A DNA stretch of 64,000 nt from Flavobacterium terrisoli. Its GTDB lineage: Bacteria > Bacteroidota > Bacteroidia > Flavobacteriales > Flavobacteriaceae. The notes beneath the pieces were generated by a model that was given only the letters and a program-made list of their open reading frames with translations, was not told the origin of the DNA and did no database searches. Shown here one piece after another: positions 52,786 through 63,900 of the stretch. The stretch lies in contig NZ_JARGNA010000005.1 of NCBI RefSeq assembly GCF_030167905.1, positions 281,689 to 345,688 of the forward strand. Direction: 5' to 3'. Each line of letters opens with the position of its first letter. The first letter of the stretch is position 1. A program made the position numbers and the translations under genes.

Positions 52786-53856
52786 GTGAGAAAAATAAAA
52801 TATAAAAAAGGGAAGAAAGTTCAGCCTACTTTTTTGGATTATACCGGAACGCATAAGCAAGTAAAGACTGAAATGCAGTTATTTGTTTATGACACCAATG
52901 ATTTGACGGAGTATAATGAATTTACCAAATCACAATTGGACAAATGTTTTGAAACTTCAAAAGTGAACTGGCTCAATATTCACGGATTGAATGATACCGA
53001 GGTTATCAAATCGGTTGGTGATTTTCTCAATGTGGACAATTTCATGTTGGGCGATATTTTGAATACCACCAAAAGAACCAAGCTGGATGAAAATCACGAC
53101 GTTTTATTTTTTAACATCAAGTCTTTGCTGCCCATTGAAAACACCGATAATATTAGTGTGGAGCAAGTGAGTTTTTTATTAAAGAACGGCATTTTGGTTT
53201 CGTTTCAGGAAAAGCGAAGTGAGTATTTTGCCCACATCCGCGAGCGCATCAGATCTCATTCGGGGATTGTAAGAGACAAGAAAGCGGATTATCTTTTGTA
53301 TTTGCTTTTGGATGCCATCATGGAGAATTTCTACATTACCATTGAAAATGAAGAAGACAGAGTAGAAGAGCTGATAGATATTTCAAAGACCAGCACCAAA
53401 CCAGAAATTTTGGAACAAATAGAAAAGCATCGCGATAACTTCAATTTTTTAAAGCGTTCGATTATTCCGCTGCGTGATTCTTTGTATTCCATCAAAAGCA
53501 TGAAAGACGATAATGTTTTCAATGCCATTGAACCTGAGAATTACAGTTTCTTTTCACGTTTGCATCAAAAGAGCTTGGAACTTTTGGAACAGATAGAATA
53601 CGACTTGACTTCGTTGGATAGTGCGTCCAGTTTTTATTTTTCTACCCAAAATCACAAGATGAACGAAGTCATGAAAACCCTGACCGTAGTTTCGGTATTC
53701 TTTATGCCTTTGACATTCATTGTTGGTGTTTACGGAATGAACTTCGATAACATGCCCGAACTGCATTGGAAATATGGCTATTTCATTGTTGTGGGATTTA
53801 TGTTCCTGTTGCTGCTCGGTATGATTTACTATTTCAAAAAGAAAAAGTGGTATTAA
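52786..53856 (+). CDS. corA: CorA-family magnesium/cobalt transporter
   Basis: This 356-residue inner-membrane ion channel-type transporter starts at GTG 52786 (MRKIKYKKGKK). The large cytosolic domain (about 1-290) ends in a long helix (SFYFSTQNHKMNEVMKTLTVVSVFFMP). Two C-terminal membrane helices flank the selectivity motif GMN in VGVYGMNFDNMPE (about residues 317-320). The basic N-terminus and terminal KKKKWY are usual. CorA pentamers pass Mg2+. Its TAA overlaps the nhaA stop by 4 bp on the opposite strand. Confidence 0.93.
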   Translation: MRKIKYKKGKKVQPTFLDYTGTHKQVKTEMQLFVYDTNDLTEYNEFTKSQLDKCFETSKVNWLNIHGLNDTEVIKSVGDFLNVDNFMLGDILNTTKRTKLDENHDVLFFNIKSLLPIENTDNISVEQVSFLLKNGILVSFQEKRSEYFAHIRERIRSHSGIVRDKKADYLLYLLLDAIMENFYITIENEEDRVEELIDISKTSTKPEILEQIEKHRDNFNFLKRSIIPLRDSLYSIKSMKDDNVFNAIEPENYSFFSRLHQKSLELLEQIEYDLTSLDSASSFYFSTQNHKMNEVMKTLTVVSVFFMPLTFIVGVYGMNFDNMPELHWKYGYFIVVGFMFLLLLGMIYYFKKKKWY

Positions 53857-54989
53857 TCTTTTTTAAGAGTCGCCTTTAAGTAGAGCAATCCAAATAGTCC
53901 GGCGACCAATGACGAAATCAGGATCATGATTTTGGCATTGTTGATATGCTCAACATCCGAAAAGGCGAGCAATGTGATAAAGATGGACATGGTAAACCCA
54001 ATGCCACCCAAAAAGCTTACGCCAAAAATGGATCTCCAATTCAGCGTTGCAGGAAGTTGACTTATCTTTAGTTTTATGGCCAAATAACTGAACAGCCAAA
54101 TGCCAATCGGTTTCCCAATGATTAAACCTGCGGCAATTCCTAAAGTATAATTGTGGCTTAAGGCATAATGCCAATCGGAATTTAAGATAATGGCGGTATT
54201 GGCCAAAGCAAAAAGCGGTAAGATGATAAAAGCGACCGGTTTGTGGAGAAAGTGCTGCAGTAAATAAGAAGATGATTTTTCATCGCCGTTCCCGAAAGGT
54301 ATGGCAAAAGCCAATAAAACGCCGGTAATGGTAGCGTGAACACCTGAGTTCAACATGAAATACCACATGACAACACCAAGCACTAAATAGGGAATAAGGT
54401 TGCGGACTTTTAGTCTATTCATTACAAGCAAGACAAAAAAGATGCCTAGTGCTATCAGCAGATTACTCCAGATTAAATTTTTGGTATAGAAAATGGCAAT
54501 AATCAATATGGCGCCTAAGTCATCAATAACCGCTAAAGCCGTTAGGAATATTTTTAGCGAAAGCGGCACACGGTTTCCCAATAAGGACAAAATCCCTAGG
54601 GCAAAAGCAATATCGGTAGCCATTGGAATTCCGGCTCCCGATTGGGTTTCGGTTCCATAATTCAAATATAAATACAATCCGGCAGGAATGAGCATGCCAC
54701 CCAAAGCGGCAAAAATGGGCAATAGGGCATTTTTTAAATTGGATAGCTCACCGGCATAAATTTCCCGTTCCAATTCCAAACCAATCAATAAAAAGAAAAT
54801 GGTCATCAGGCCATCATTGATCCAATGTTCGAAGGAATGTGTCCCAATTTGAAAATGCCAAACGTTTGTGTATTGCTGGCTCCAACCGGAGTTGGCTAAA
54901 AGCAATGAAAACAAGGTACAGGCTATAAGGACAAATCCGCCGGCTCTTTCACTTTCAAAAAAGTCTTTGAAAAGTTTGGTCATACTCAT
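53853..54989 (-). CDS. nhaA: Na+/H+ antiporter NhaA
   Basis: This 378-residue antiporter has twelve hydrophobic helices. The family ion-binding aspartates are in ATDIAFALGIL and AVIDDLGAILI. The opening MTKLFKDFFESERAGG is typical. It exchanges Na+ for protons and is regulated by pH in characterised homologs. The gene is convergent with corA (4-bp overlap of stops). Upstream it is separated from the OmpA-type gene by a terminator that serves the latter. Confidence 0.93.
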   Translation of the reverse strand: MSMTKLFKDFFESERAGGFVLIACTLFSLLLANSGWSQQYTNVWHFQIGTHSFEHWINDGLMTIFFLLIGLELEREIYAGELSNLKNALLPIFAALGGMLIPAGLYLYLNYGTETQSGAGIPMATDIAFALGILSLLGNRVPLSLKIFLTALAVIDDLGAILIIAIFYTKNLIWSNLLIALGIFFVLLVMNRLKVRNLIPYLVLGVVMWYFMLNSGVHATITGVLLAFAIPFGNGDEKSSSYLLQHFLHKPVAFIILPLFALANTAIILNSDWHYALSHNYTLGIAAGLIIGKPIGIWLFSYLAIKLKISQLPATLNWRSIFGVSFLGGIGFTMSIFITLLAFSDVEHINNAKIMILISSLVAGLFGLLYLKATLKKD

Positions 54990-55002
54990 ATTTCAAAGAT
55001 AA

Positions 55003-55031
55003 AAAAAAAGCACCCGGAAACGGGTGCTTTT
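55003..55031 (-). terminator. Terminator of the T9SS locus (after the OmpA-type gene)
   Basis: GCACCCG and CGGGTGC with a GAAA tetraloop, followed by a long T-run on the minus strand, 26 bp past the OmpA-type stop. Confidence 0.92.
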
Positions 55032-55056
55032 AGAGTTAATAAGTGTTTTTTAAATT

Positions 55057-57003
55057 TTATAGTGCAGTAATGATGAATTCTGATCTTCTGTTTAACTGGT
55101 GTTCAGCTTCAGTACATTTTACACCATCAGCACATTTGTTTACCAATTCTGTTTCACCCAAACCTTCTGAAGTTAAACGATCTGCAGCAATACCATTTTT
55201 GATCAACCAATCTCTGGTTGATTTTGCTCTACGGTCAGATAGTTTTTCGTTGTAGGCATGTGAAGCACGGCTATCAGTATGCGAACGAATATTGATTTTC
55301 ATTGATGGGTTTTGGTTCAATACATCTAACAATTTAGCTAAGTCAATGGCTGCATCAGGTCTGATGTTCCATTTGTCTAAGTCGAAATAGATGATGTTGA
55401 TTTTGAAACAATCTGCAATATCATCACCAATTTTGGCTTTACAAACTTTAGTTTTAAGTTCGATGTTCAATTCAGTTTTACCTGATTCAGAACCGATGAT
55501 TGTTGCAACTTCTTTGGTTTCATAATCCTCAAGAGAAGCATTTACATAGTATTTTTTACCACATTCTACTTCTAGGAATTCATATTTACCTTCAGCATCA
55601 GAAACGGTTTCTTTTAGTTTGTTGAATTTCTCATCAAACAGCACCAATTTAGTGTTTGGTAATACGGCTTTAGTATCTTCATCTGTGATTACTCCATATA
55701 GGATTTGGTCACAGAATATAGGACGTGTTTCTAAGAATTTATAGATATCATCACTTCCTTGTCCACCATCTCTGTTAGAGCTTACGAAACCTCTTTTGGT
55801 TTTGGAGTCAATGATTAAGGCGAAATCGTCTTTTGGACTGTTTGCTTCTTCACCAACGTTAAGCACTTGTTTGAAATTAAGGCTGCCGTCTTTAGGGATT
55901 CTTGTGATGAAAACATCTAAACCTCCTAAACCAGGTTGACCGTCTGAAGCAAAGTACAATTCATTGTCATTAGAAATGAAAGGATAAGTTTCTCTACCAG
56001 GCGTATTGATTGATTCACCAAGGTTTTCAGGAGTTCCTAAAGTACCATCTTCGTTGATTTTTACTCTGTAAAGGTCAGACTGGCCAAAAGATCCAGGCAT
56101 GTCTGAAGCAAAGTACAGAGTTTTTTCATCCGGAGACAGGGCAGGATGTGCCGCTTGGTAACTATCACTGTTAAAGTTTAACGGTGTGATGTTGATCCAA
56201 TTGCCTTCAGCATCAAGATTGGCTTTATAGATTTTTAATAAAGTTACTTTGTTGGCATCAAAACCTCTTCCATCTAAGTAGTTATTTCTGGTGAAATAAA
56301 CTGTCTTTCCGTCTTTGGTAAAGGCCGGAGTATCTTCGTGAAATTTGGTGTTGATTTTTTTGCCAAATTTATCTACAGGGCCTAAAGAACCATCTTCACT
56401 TAAATTTGAACCATATAAATTGGTAAAATACTGACCTGTCCAGGTATGGATTCTTTTAGAGAAGTTACCGGTATCACGGGCAGAAGTAAAGATTACTTTT
56501 GTTCCCATAAATGCAGTACCATAATCTGAATACTTGGTGTTTATCCCGGCATTTTCGATTTTGTAACGACCTGAATTCTTTTTGATTTCAGCCAAATAGT
56601 CTTTCTTCTTAGCGAAGATTTTTGCTCTGGCGTCATTACCACTTTTTTCGTTGAACTTGGCCATCATGGCATCCGCTTTCGGATAATCCTTGGTAGCTCT
56701 TAAAGTTTGTGCAAAGCGATAATAGAATTCAGCTTCTTGCTCTGGGTTTGTTGTATATAGTTCGCTATACCATTTGTTTGCTTTTTCTAATTCGGCATTG
56801 AAATAGTAGGCGTTACCAATTTTAAGTAACATATCAGGAGACTTGTATCCTTTTTCATAGATGCGTTCATAAGTCTTAATGGCATCTATATAAGCATACT
56901 TCCCATACTCTTTATCACCTTTTGCTTCTTTGTTACTAAGTTGTGAATAACTGTTCACAGTAGCGAAAGTTAATAGTACTAAATATATAATTTTATTTTT
57001 CAT
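55057..57003 (-). CDS. OmpA-family outer-membrane protein with TPR and PD40 domains
   Basis: The start at ATG 57003 gives a signal peptide (1-20, ending NSYSQ) and 648 residues; the upstream ATG would extend into the porP gene. Domains: TPR-like helices (about 25-125), PD40/WD40-like propeller strands (about 200-440, e.g. SPDEKTLYFASD), a carboxypeptidase-regulatory-like sandwich (about 455-530, VSDAEGKYEFLEV) and an OmpA-like peptidoglycan-binding domain (about 545-648, NIRSHTDSRASH, LSDRRAKSTRDWL). This layout accompanies PorP/SprF genes in gliding and T9SS loci. It probably anchors the outer-membrane complex to peptidoglycan. It lies 13 bp after porP. Confidence 0.88.
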   Translation of the reverse strand: MKNKIIYLVLLTFATVNSYSQLSNKEAKGDKEYGKYAYIDAIKTYERIYEKGYKSPDMLLKIGNAYYFNAELEKANKWYSELYTTNPEQEAEFYYRFAQTLRATKDYPKADAMMAKFNEKSGNDARAKIFAKKKDYLAEIKKNSGRYKIENAGINTKYSDYGTAFMGTKVIFTSARDTGNFSKRIHTWTGQYFTNLYGSNLSEDGSLGPVDKFGKKINTKFHEDTPAFTKDGKTVYFTRNNYLDGRGFDANKVTLLKIYKANLDAEGNWINITPLNFNSDSYQAAHPALSPDEKTLYFASDMPGSFGQSDLYRVKINEDGTLGTPENLGESINTPGRETYPFISNDNELYFASDGQPGLGGLDVFITRIPKDGSLNFKQVLNVGEEANSPKDDFALIIDSKTKRGFVSSNRDGGQGSDDIYKFLETRPIFCDQILYGVITDEDTKAVLPNTKLVLFDEKFNKLKETVSDAEGKYEFLEVECGKKYYVNASLEDYETKEVATIIGSESGKTELNIELKTKVCKAKIGDDIADCFKINIIYFDLDKWNIRPDAAIDLAKLLDVLNQNPSMKINIRSHTDSRASHAYNEKLSDRRAKSTRDWLIKNGIAADRLTSEGLGETELVNKCADGVKCTEAEHQLNRRSEFIITAL

Positions 57004-57016
57004 AATCGTAGTGTTA

Positions 57017-57928
57017 TTAGAAGAATCTAGGTGATACCATTTTATTAACTTTATTGAACAATTCAAAACGTAAGAATATCTCATGCGAACCTGAGTTATA
57101 ATTTTTCAATTCAGTTGTTTCTCTGTCATAACTGTAACCAATGAATAAACCATCAGTTATCTGAAATCCTGCCAATGCACTAAATGCGGCATCCCAACGA
57201 TAAGCACCACCAAGCATTAACTTGTCAAAGAATAAAAAGTTAGCGGATGCATCAACCTGTAAAGGTGAACCGGTAACCAATTTAGTCAAGACTGCCGGTT
57301 TGAATTTAACCGAAGGGGAAAGATCAAATACATAACCTCCAATGGCATAAAAGTTCATTCTTTCCTGGAACACCGCAACTTCGTTATCGTTGTATTTTGT
57401 ATCCTGTAAAAAGTTTGGCACAGAAAGACCAAAATAACCTTTTTCAGAATGTAAATATACACCGGCTCCAAAGTTAGGAGAAATCTCGTTGTCAAAACCC
57501 TGAAGATTTGGATCATTGGCATCCTCCGGATTCAATCTGTTAACATCTAATTTGAATTGATTAGCCGAGGCTTTAAGACCAAAGGATAATTTAGCGTTTT
57601 CAGATACCGGGATTGAATACGATAGATCAGCTGAAAGCGTATTGTCTTTTGTAGGACCGATTTTATCACTTACTACTGACAAACCAAAACCTAAATTACT
57701 ATTGTTAATAGGAGTATTGATAGACGCAGTATTTGTCGTTGGTGCTCCGTCTAATCCTACCCATTGGGTACGATGCAACAGGAAAATACTCATAACTCCT
57801 CTCGATCCGGCGTAAGCGGGATTGATATTGATAGTGTTATACATGTATTGGGTATACTGTGCGTCTTGCTGAGCAAAACCAGTATAACACGTTAACATCA
57901 AAGCGAAAATTAAAATTTTTGTTCTCAT
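57017..57928 (-). CDS. PorP/SprF-family type IX secretion outer-membrane protein
   Basis: This 303-residue outer-membrane beta-barrel protein has a signal peptide at 1-19 (ending GFAQ). Typical features: DAQYTQYMYNTININPAYAGSRG at the N-terminus (the PorP/SprF signature, partly shown), LLHRTQWVGLDGAPTT, SFGLKASANQF, and the C-terminal SHEIFLRFELFNK ending. SprF-type proteins are needed for secretion or surface attachment of a cognate SprB-type adhesin with a type B C-terminal domain. Here such an adhesin is encoded immediately upstream, with a hairpin between, and the OmpA-type gene follows 13 bp downstream. Confidence 0.92.
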   Translation of the reverse strand: MRTKILIFALMLTCYTGFAQQDAQYTQYMYNTININPAYAGSRGVMSIFLLHRTQWVGLDGAPTTNTASINTPINNSNLGFGLSVVSDKIGPTKDNTLSADLSYSIPVSENAKLSFGLKASANQFKLDVNRLNPEDANDPNLQGFDNEISPNFGAGVYLHSEKGYFGLSVPNFLQDTKYNDNEVAVFQERMNFYAIGGYVFDLSPSVKFKPAVLTKLVTGSPLQVDASANFLFFDKLMLGGAYRWDAAFSALAGFQITDGLFIGYSYDRETTELKNYNSGSHEIFLRFELFNKVNKMVSPRFF

Positions 57929-57943
57929 ATTTTCTTTTTTTGT

Positions 57944-57967
57944 CCTGAGGGTTTTTACACCCTCAGG
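57944..57967 (-). other. Hairpin without U-tract between adhesin and porP
   Basis: CCTGAGGGT and ACCCTCAGG (9-bp perfect stem, 6-nt loop) lie about 10 nt after the adhesin stop and 15 nt before the porP ATG. An A-run, not a T-run, follows on the minus strand, so this is unlikely to be a simple terminator. It may adjust mRNA stability or relative expression. Confidence 0.7.
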
Positions 57968-57977
57968 GTTAGTAGGT

Positions 57978-60900
57978 TTATCGGGTTAAGTATAAATATC
58001 CGTCTTTAGTTACTTTAGTACCATCAAGAGCGATAGTCCACTCAATGATGTAGAAATAAGTTCCTGCAGGCAATTCTTCAGATTTGCTAACAGTAACCCT
58101 TCCTTCAGAGATACCTTCAAATCTTCGGGTATTGTTGTCATAGTCCTTAGTTTCGTAAACTAATACTCCCCAGCGATTGTAAATTTGAACATTATTTGTT
58201 GGATAACAATCAAAATCCTCAATATTTTCAATGCTAAAGTACTCGTTTAATCCATCACCATTTGGTGTAAAGGCATTGTGAATTACAACGGTATCACACG
58301 CTTCAACAGCACCAATGATGATTAGAACATTATAACTTATAGGACATAAACCATCACTAATAATATAGCTGAATAAGTACTCTCCCGGAGTAACTCCAAA
58401 TGGATTGAATGTGTTATTCACCGGATCAAATCCTGGAGTAACATTATTTACATTCGTCCAAGTTCCACCGGTAACACCAGCTGGTAATAAACCATCTAAT
58501 GATACAACTATATCATCTCCAGTACTTAACTGTAGTGGATCAAGTGTGATTACATCCGTGATTTCATCTACGAATACAAATTGTGTATAAGTTTGAGATA
58601 AATTACCACAAGCATCAGTAGCAACCCATGTTCTGGTGATAGTATAAGAACCATTCACAACACTTGATACTGTTATTGTTGGCTCAGGAGTTGTTACAGT
58701 TCCTGAACAGTTGTCTGTAAATACTAATACAGGAACTGGTGGGATTTGATCACAAGTAGCATCTACTTTCGGATCAAGTTCTGTAACTAATACCGGTCCG
58801 GTAGTGTCAGAAACAGTTATCGTTTGTGTTTGTGAACTAGTGTTATTACAAGCATCAGTTGCAGTCCAGGTTCTAACTATTTGATAGTTTGAAGGACAGT
58901 TTCCTTGAATGATTGTCTCACTCATGGTTACTGAAGCAGTACCACAGTTATCGGTTGCAGTTAATACCGCAGCTGTTGGAATATTATCACATGAAGCAGT
59001 AGTATTAGCCGGAGCCACTTCAACAAATGCTGGAGCAATATTGTCATTTACAGTAATGATTTGCTCTACAGAAGAAGTGTTACCACAAGCATCAGCGAAA
59101 GTCCATGTTCTGGTTACAGTAAACATGTTTGCACAAGTTCCTGCAGTTACAACATCAACACCTTCTACAGTGATTGCGCCACCACAGTTGTCAGTAGCAG
59201 TCAATGAAATCATTGCAGGTACGTCACCGGAACAAGCCACAGTTACATCGAATGGCTCAGTTGGTATAGTAGGTGCAACATTATCATTTACATTAATGAT
59301 TTGCTCTACAGATGAAGTGTTACCACAAACATCAGCAAATGTCCATGTTCTGGTAATAGTATAACTACCAACGCATCCTCCTTGTTGTGTAACAGCATCA
59401 ACACCTTCTACCGTAATGAAATCACCACAGTTGTCAGTAGCGGTAAGCGAAACCATTGCAGGTACATCACCGTCACAGGTTACAGTAACATCAGCCGGAG
59501 CTTGAGGAGCTGTCGGAGCCACATCATCAACCACGTTAATAGTTTGTGATACAGAAGATGAGTTATCACAAGCATCAGTGAATGTCCATGTTCTTGTTAC
59601 AGTAAATGTCCCCGAACATTCTCCCGGAGTTGTTGCATCAACACCTTCAACAGTGATTGAAGCACCACAGTTATCAGTTGCAGTAAGCGAAATCATTGCA
59701 GGAACATCAGCCGCACAAGCTACAGTTATATTAGCCGGAGCTTCAGGAGCTGTTGGAGCAACGTCATCTACTACGTTTATTATTTGAGATACAGAAGATG
59801 AGTTTCCACAAGCATCAGCGAAAGTCCAGGTTCTGGTTACAGTGAACGAGTTAGGACATGCACCTTGCGTTGTAGCATCAACACCTTCAACAGTGATAGA
59901 CGTACCACAGTTATCAGTAGCAGTAAGCGAAATCATCGCAGGAACATCACCCGCACAAGCTACAGTTACAGAAGCCGGAGCTTCAGGAGCTGTTGGAGCG
60001 ACGTCGTCTACTACGTTTATTATTTGAGATACAGACGAAGTGTTGTTACAAGCATCAGTAAAAGTCCATGTTCTTGTTACAGAAAATGTACCTGAACATT
60101 CTCCCTGAGTTGTAGCATCAACACCTTCAACAGTGATTGAAGCACCACAGTTGTCAGTAGCAGTAAGTGAAATCATTGCAGGAACATCAGCCGCACAAGC
60201 TACAGTTACAGAAGCCGGAGCTTCAGGAGCTGTCGGAGCAACGTCATCTACTACGTTTATTATTTGTGATACAGATGAAGAATTGTTACAAGCATCAACG
60301 AAAGTCCAAGTTCTTGTTATAGAGAACGTACCAGGACAGTTACCTTGCGTTGTAGCATCAACACCTTCAACAGTGATAGCAGCACCACAGTTGTCAGTAG
60401 CAGTAAGTGAAATCATTGCAGGTACATCAGCCACACAAGCAACAGTTACAGAAGCCGGAGCTTGAGGAGCTGTCGGAGCAACATCATCTACTACGTTTAT
60501 TGTTTGTGATACAGATGAAGAATTGTTACAAGCATCAGTGAATGTCCAAGTTCTTGTTATAGAGAACGTACCAGGACAGTTACCTTGAGTTGTAGCATCA
60601 ACACCTTCAACAGTGATAGAAGCACCACAGTTGTCAGTAGCAGTAAGCGAAATCATTGCAGGAACATCAGCCGCACAAGCTACAGTTACAGAAGCCGGAG
60701 CTTCAGGAGCTGTTGGAGCAACATCATCTACTACGTTTATTGTTTGCGATACAGAAGATGAATTTCCACAAGCATCAATGAAAGTCCAAGTTCTGGTTAC
60801 AGTAAATGTACCTGAGCATTGTCCCGGAGTTGTAGCATCAACACCTTCAACAGTGATAGGAGCTGAACAGTTGTCTGTCGCTGTAAGCGAAATCATCGCA

Positions 60901-63900
60901 GGAACATCGGCAGCACAAGCTACAGTTACAGAAGCCGGAGCCTCAGGAGCCACAGGATCTTGAGTATCATTTATGGTAAAGGTTGCTGAAGTTGAAGAAG
61001 CGTTTCCACATTCATCAGTTGCAGTAAATACAACAGTTACAGCAGCCGAACAGTCATTAGCGATTTCACTAAAGTCATTTGACCAGGTTACAGCTGAACA
61101 TTCGTCAGTTGCAGTGGCACCACCATTTGTGGTTAACCAGGTAAACAATGCAAGTTCATTACCATTACCATCACATTCCACAATGATATTTGAAGCCTGA
61201 CCAGTAATTACAGGAGCAGTTTCATCTTGTACATTGATAGTTTGAGAAGCTGTAGCAGTATTTCCACAGGCATCAACAGCGGTCCAGGTTCTGGTTACAG
61301 AATAGTTACCGGCACAGTTGGTGTTTGTAGTCACATCTTCGAAAGTCAATTCGAAAGCAGAACCACACTCATCTGTTGCAGTAGCTTGAGCGAACTCAGG
61401 CACAGCAGGACAGTTGATAGTAGAAGCAGCAGGTAATTCAGCAATTACCGGAGCATTTATGTCTTGTACATTGATAGTTTGAGAAGCTGTAGCAGTATTT
61501 CCACAAGCGTCAACAGCGGTCCAGGTTCTGGTTACAGAATAAGAACCGGCACAAGCACCATTTGTAGTTACATCTTCGAAAGTCAATTCGAAAGCAGAAC
61601 CACACTCATCTGTTGCAGTAGCTTGAGCGAACTCAGGCGAAGCAGGACAGTTGATAGTTGAAGTTGCAGGCAATTCAGCAATTACCGGAGCAGTGATGTC
61701 TTGTACATTGATAGTTTGAGAAGCTGTAGCAGTATTTCCACAGGCGTCAACAGCGGTCCAGGTTCTGGTTACAGAATAAGAACCTGCACAAGCACCATTT
61801 GTAGTTACATCTTCGAAAGTCAATTCGAAAGCAGAACCACACTCATCTGTTGCAGTAGCTTGAGTGAACTCAGGCGAAGCAGGACAGTCGATAGTTGAAG
61901 TTGCAGGTAATTCAGCAATTACCGGAGCAGTTACGTCTTGTACATTAATAGTTTGAGAAGCTGTAGCAGTATTTCCACAAGCATCAGTAGCCGTCCATGT
62001 TCTGGTTACAGAATAAGAACCTGCACAAGCACCATTTGTAGTCACATCCGCGAAAGTCAATTCGAAAGCTGAACCACACTCATCTGTTGCAGTAGCTTGA
62101 GCGAACTCAGGAGCAGCAGGACAGTTGATAGTTGAAGTTGCGGGTAATTCAGCAATTACCGGAGCAGTTACGTCTTGTACATTAATAGTTTGAGAAGCTG
62201 TAGATGTATTTCCACAGGCGTCAACAGCGGTCCAGGTTCTGGTTACAGAATAAGAACCTGCACAAGCACCATTTGTAGTTACATCAGCGAAAGTCAATTC
62301 GAATGAAGAACCACACTCATCTGTTGCAGTAGCAGTGGCAAATGAAGGTGTTGCAGGACAGTTGATAGTTGAAGTCGCAGGTAAAGTTGCAATAACCGGA
62401 GCTGAAATATCTTGTACATTAATAGTTTGAGAAGCTGTAGCAGTATTTCCACAAGCGTCAGTAGCGGTCCAAGTTCTGGTTACAGAATAAGAACCTGCAC
62501 ACGCACCATTAGTAGTTACGTCAGCAAAAGTTAAACTAGGATTTGCATCACAATTATCAGTCACTGTAGCTTGAGCGAACTCAGGAGCAGCAGGACAGTT
62601 GATAGTTGAAGTTCCAGGCAATGTTGCAATTACCGGAGCAGTAATATCTTGAATAGTTATGGTTTGAGTAGCTGAAGCGGCGTTTCCACATTCGTCAGTT
62701 ACTGTCCAAGTTCTTACTATAATATTGTTACTAGCACATGCACTTGCAGGAGTTAAACATACACTATTGAAGTTAACACTTCCGTTAACATTAGCTTGTT
62801 TTCTTGAGAATACAAACCAAGTTCCATTCATTGGACCTGTTAAGTTTTCAAAACTTGATACATAACTTGTAACTCCGGTAATAGTGTTTGGAGAAGACAA
62901 GGCACCATTAGGTGTAAAGTTTTGAGGAATATCTTGAGCGATAACATTGTTATTGTTCCATTGTGCATATCCTGAACTATTTGGATAGAATACAGGTAAA
63001 TATAATTCCTGATCGTTTGAATTAGCATCTTCACAAGCACCACCGGTACAGTAAGGACCAACTAAAACCACAGCTTGTCCGCTAGGAGCAACCAAAGTAA
63101 ATTCGGCTCTTCCTTTTCCTTGATTTGTTTCAAAAGAAAGGGCTAATTTTTCAATGTCTTTTGCAGTCAGGTTAGCATATCCAGTTACATCAAAGTAGAA
63201 GTAATTTCCGTTTCCTGAATTGATATTCGCTTCATTGTCATTTCCAAAACAATCAGAATCTGTATAAGTTACTTCAGGACTTGCATCACAAGCATCAGAA
63301 ATATTAGTTACGGTACCAATAGCAGTTGGGTCTAAATTAGTAGAACAATTTTCACCGGTATTGATTGTTACATCAGCCGGAACAGTAAATGTTGGAGCTG
63401 TTGTATCCTGAACATTGATAGTTTGAGAAGCTGTAGAAGTATTTCCACAAGCATCCACAGCTGTCCATGTTCTTGTTACAGAGTAATTACCGGCACAGTT
63501 ACCATTGTTGGTTGTGTCAGCAAAAGTTAAAGTAGCACCAGATCCACAACCGTCAGTAGCCGTAGCTGTCGCAAATGAAGGCGTAGCCGGACAAGAGATT
63601 GTTGATGGAGCAGGTAAAGCTGCAATCACCGGAGCAGTTACATCTTGTACATTTATAGTCTGTGAAGCTGAAGAAGAATTTCCACAAGCGTCAACAGCAG
63701 TCCAAGTTCTGGTAACAGAATAGTTACCGGCACAAGCACCAGGAGTTGTTACATCATTAAAGGTTAAAGTAGCACCAGATCCACAAGAGTCAGTTGCTGT
63801 CGCAGTTGCAAACGAAGGCGTAGCCGGACAGTTGATAGTAGAAGTACTAGGTAAAGCAGCAATCACCGGAGCGGTTACATCTTGTACATTAATGGTTTGA

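Noticed and set aside
58909..61898. Several plus-strand frames in the adhesin repeats, repeating similar protein sequence
   Set aside because: They repeat only because the adhesin DNA on the other strand repeats. The adhesin frame has sorting domain, cysteine pattern and uninterrupted length.
59045..62650. Possible CRISPR or satellite array
   Set aside because: Units are 237-240 bp, translated in one frame and have no spacers, so they are coding repeats.
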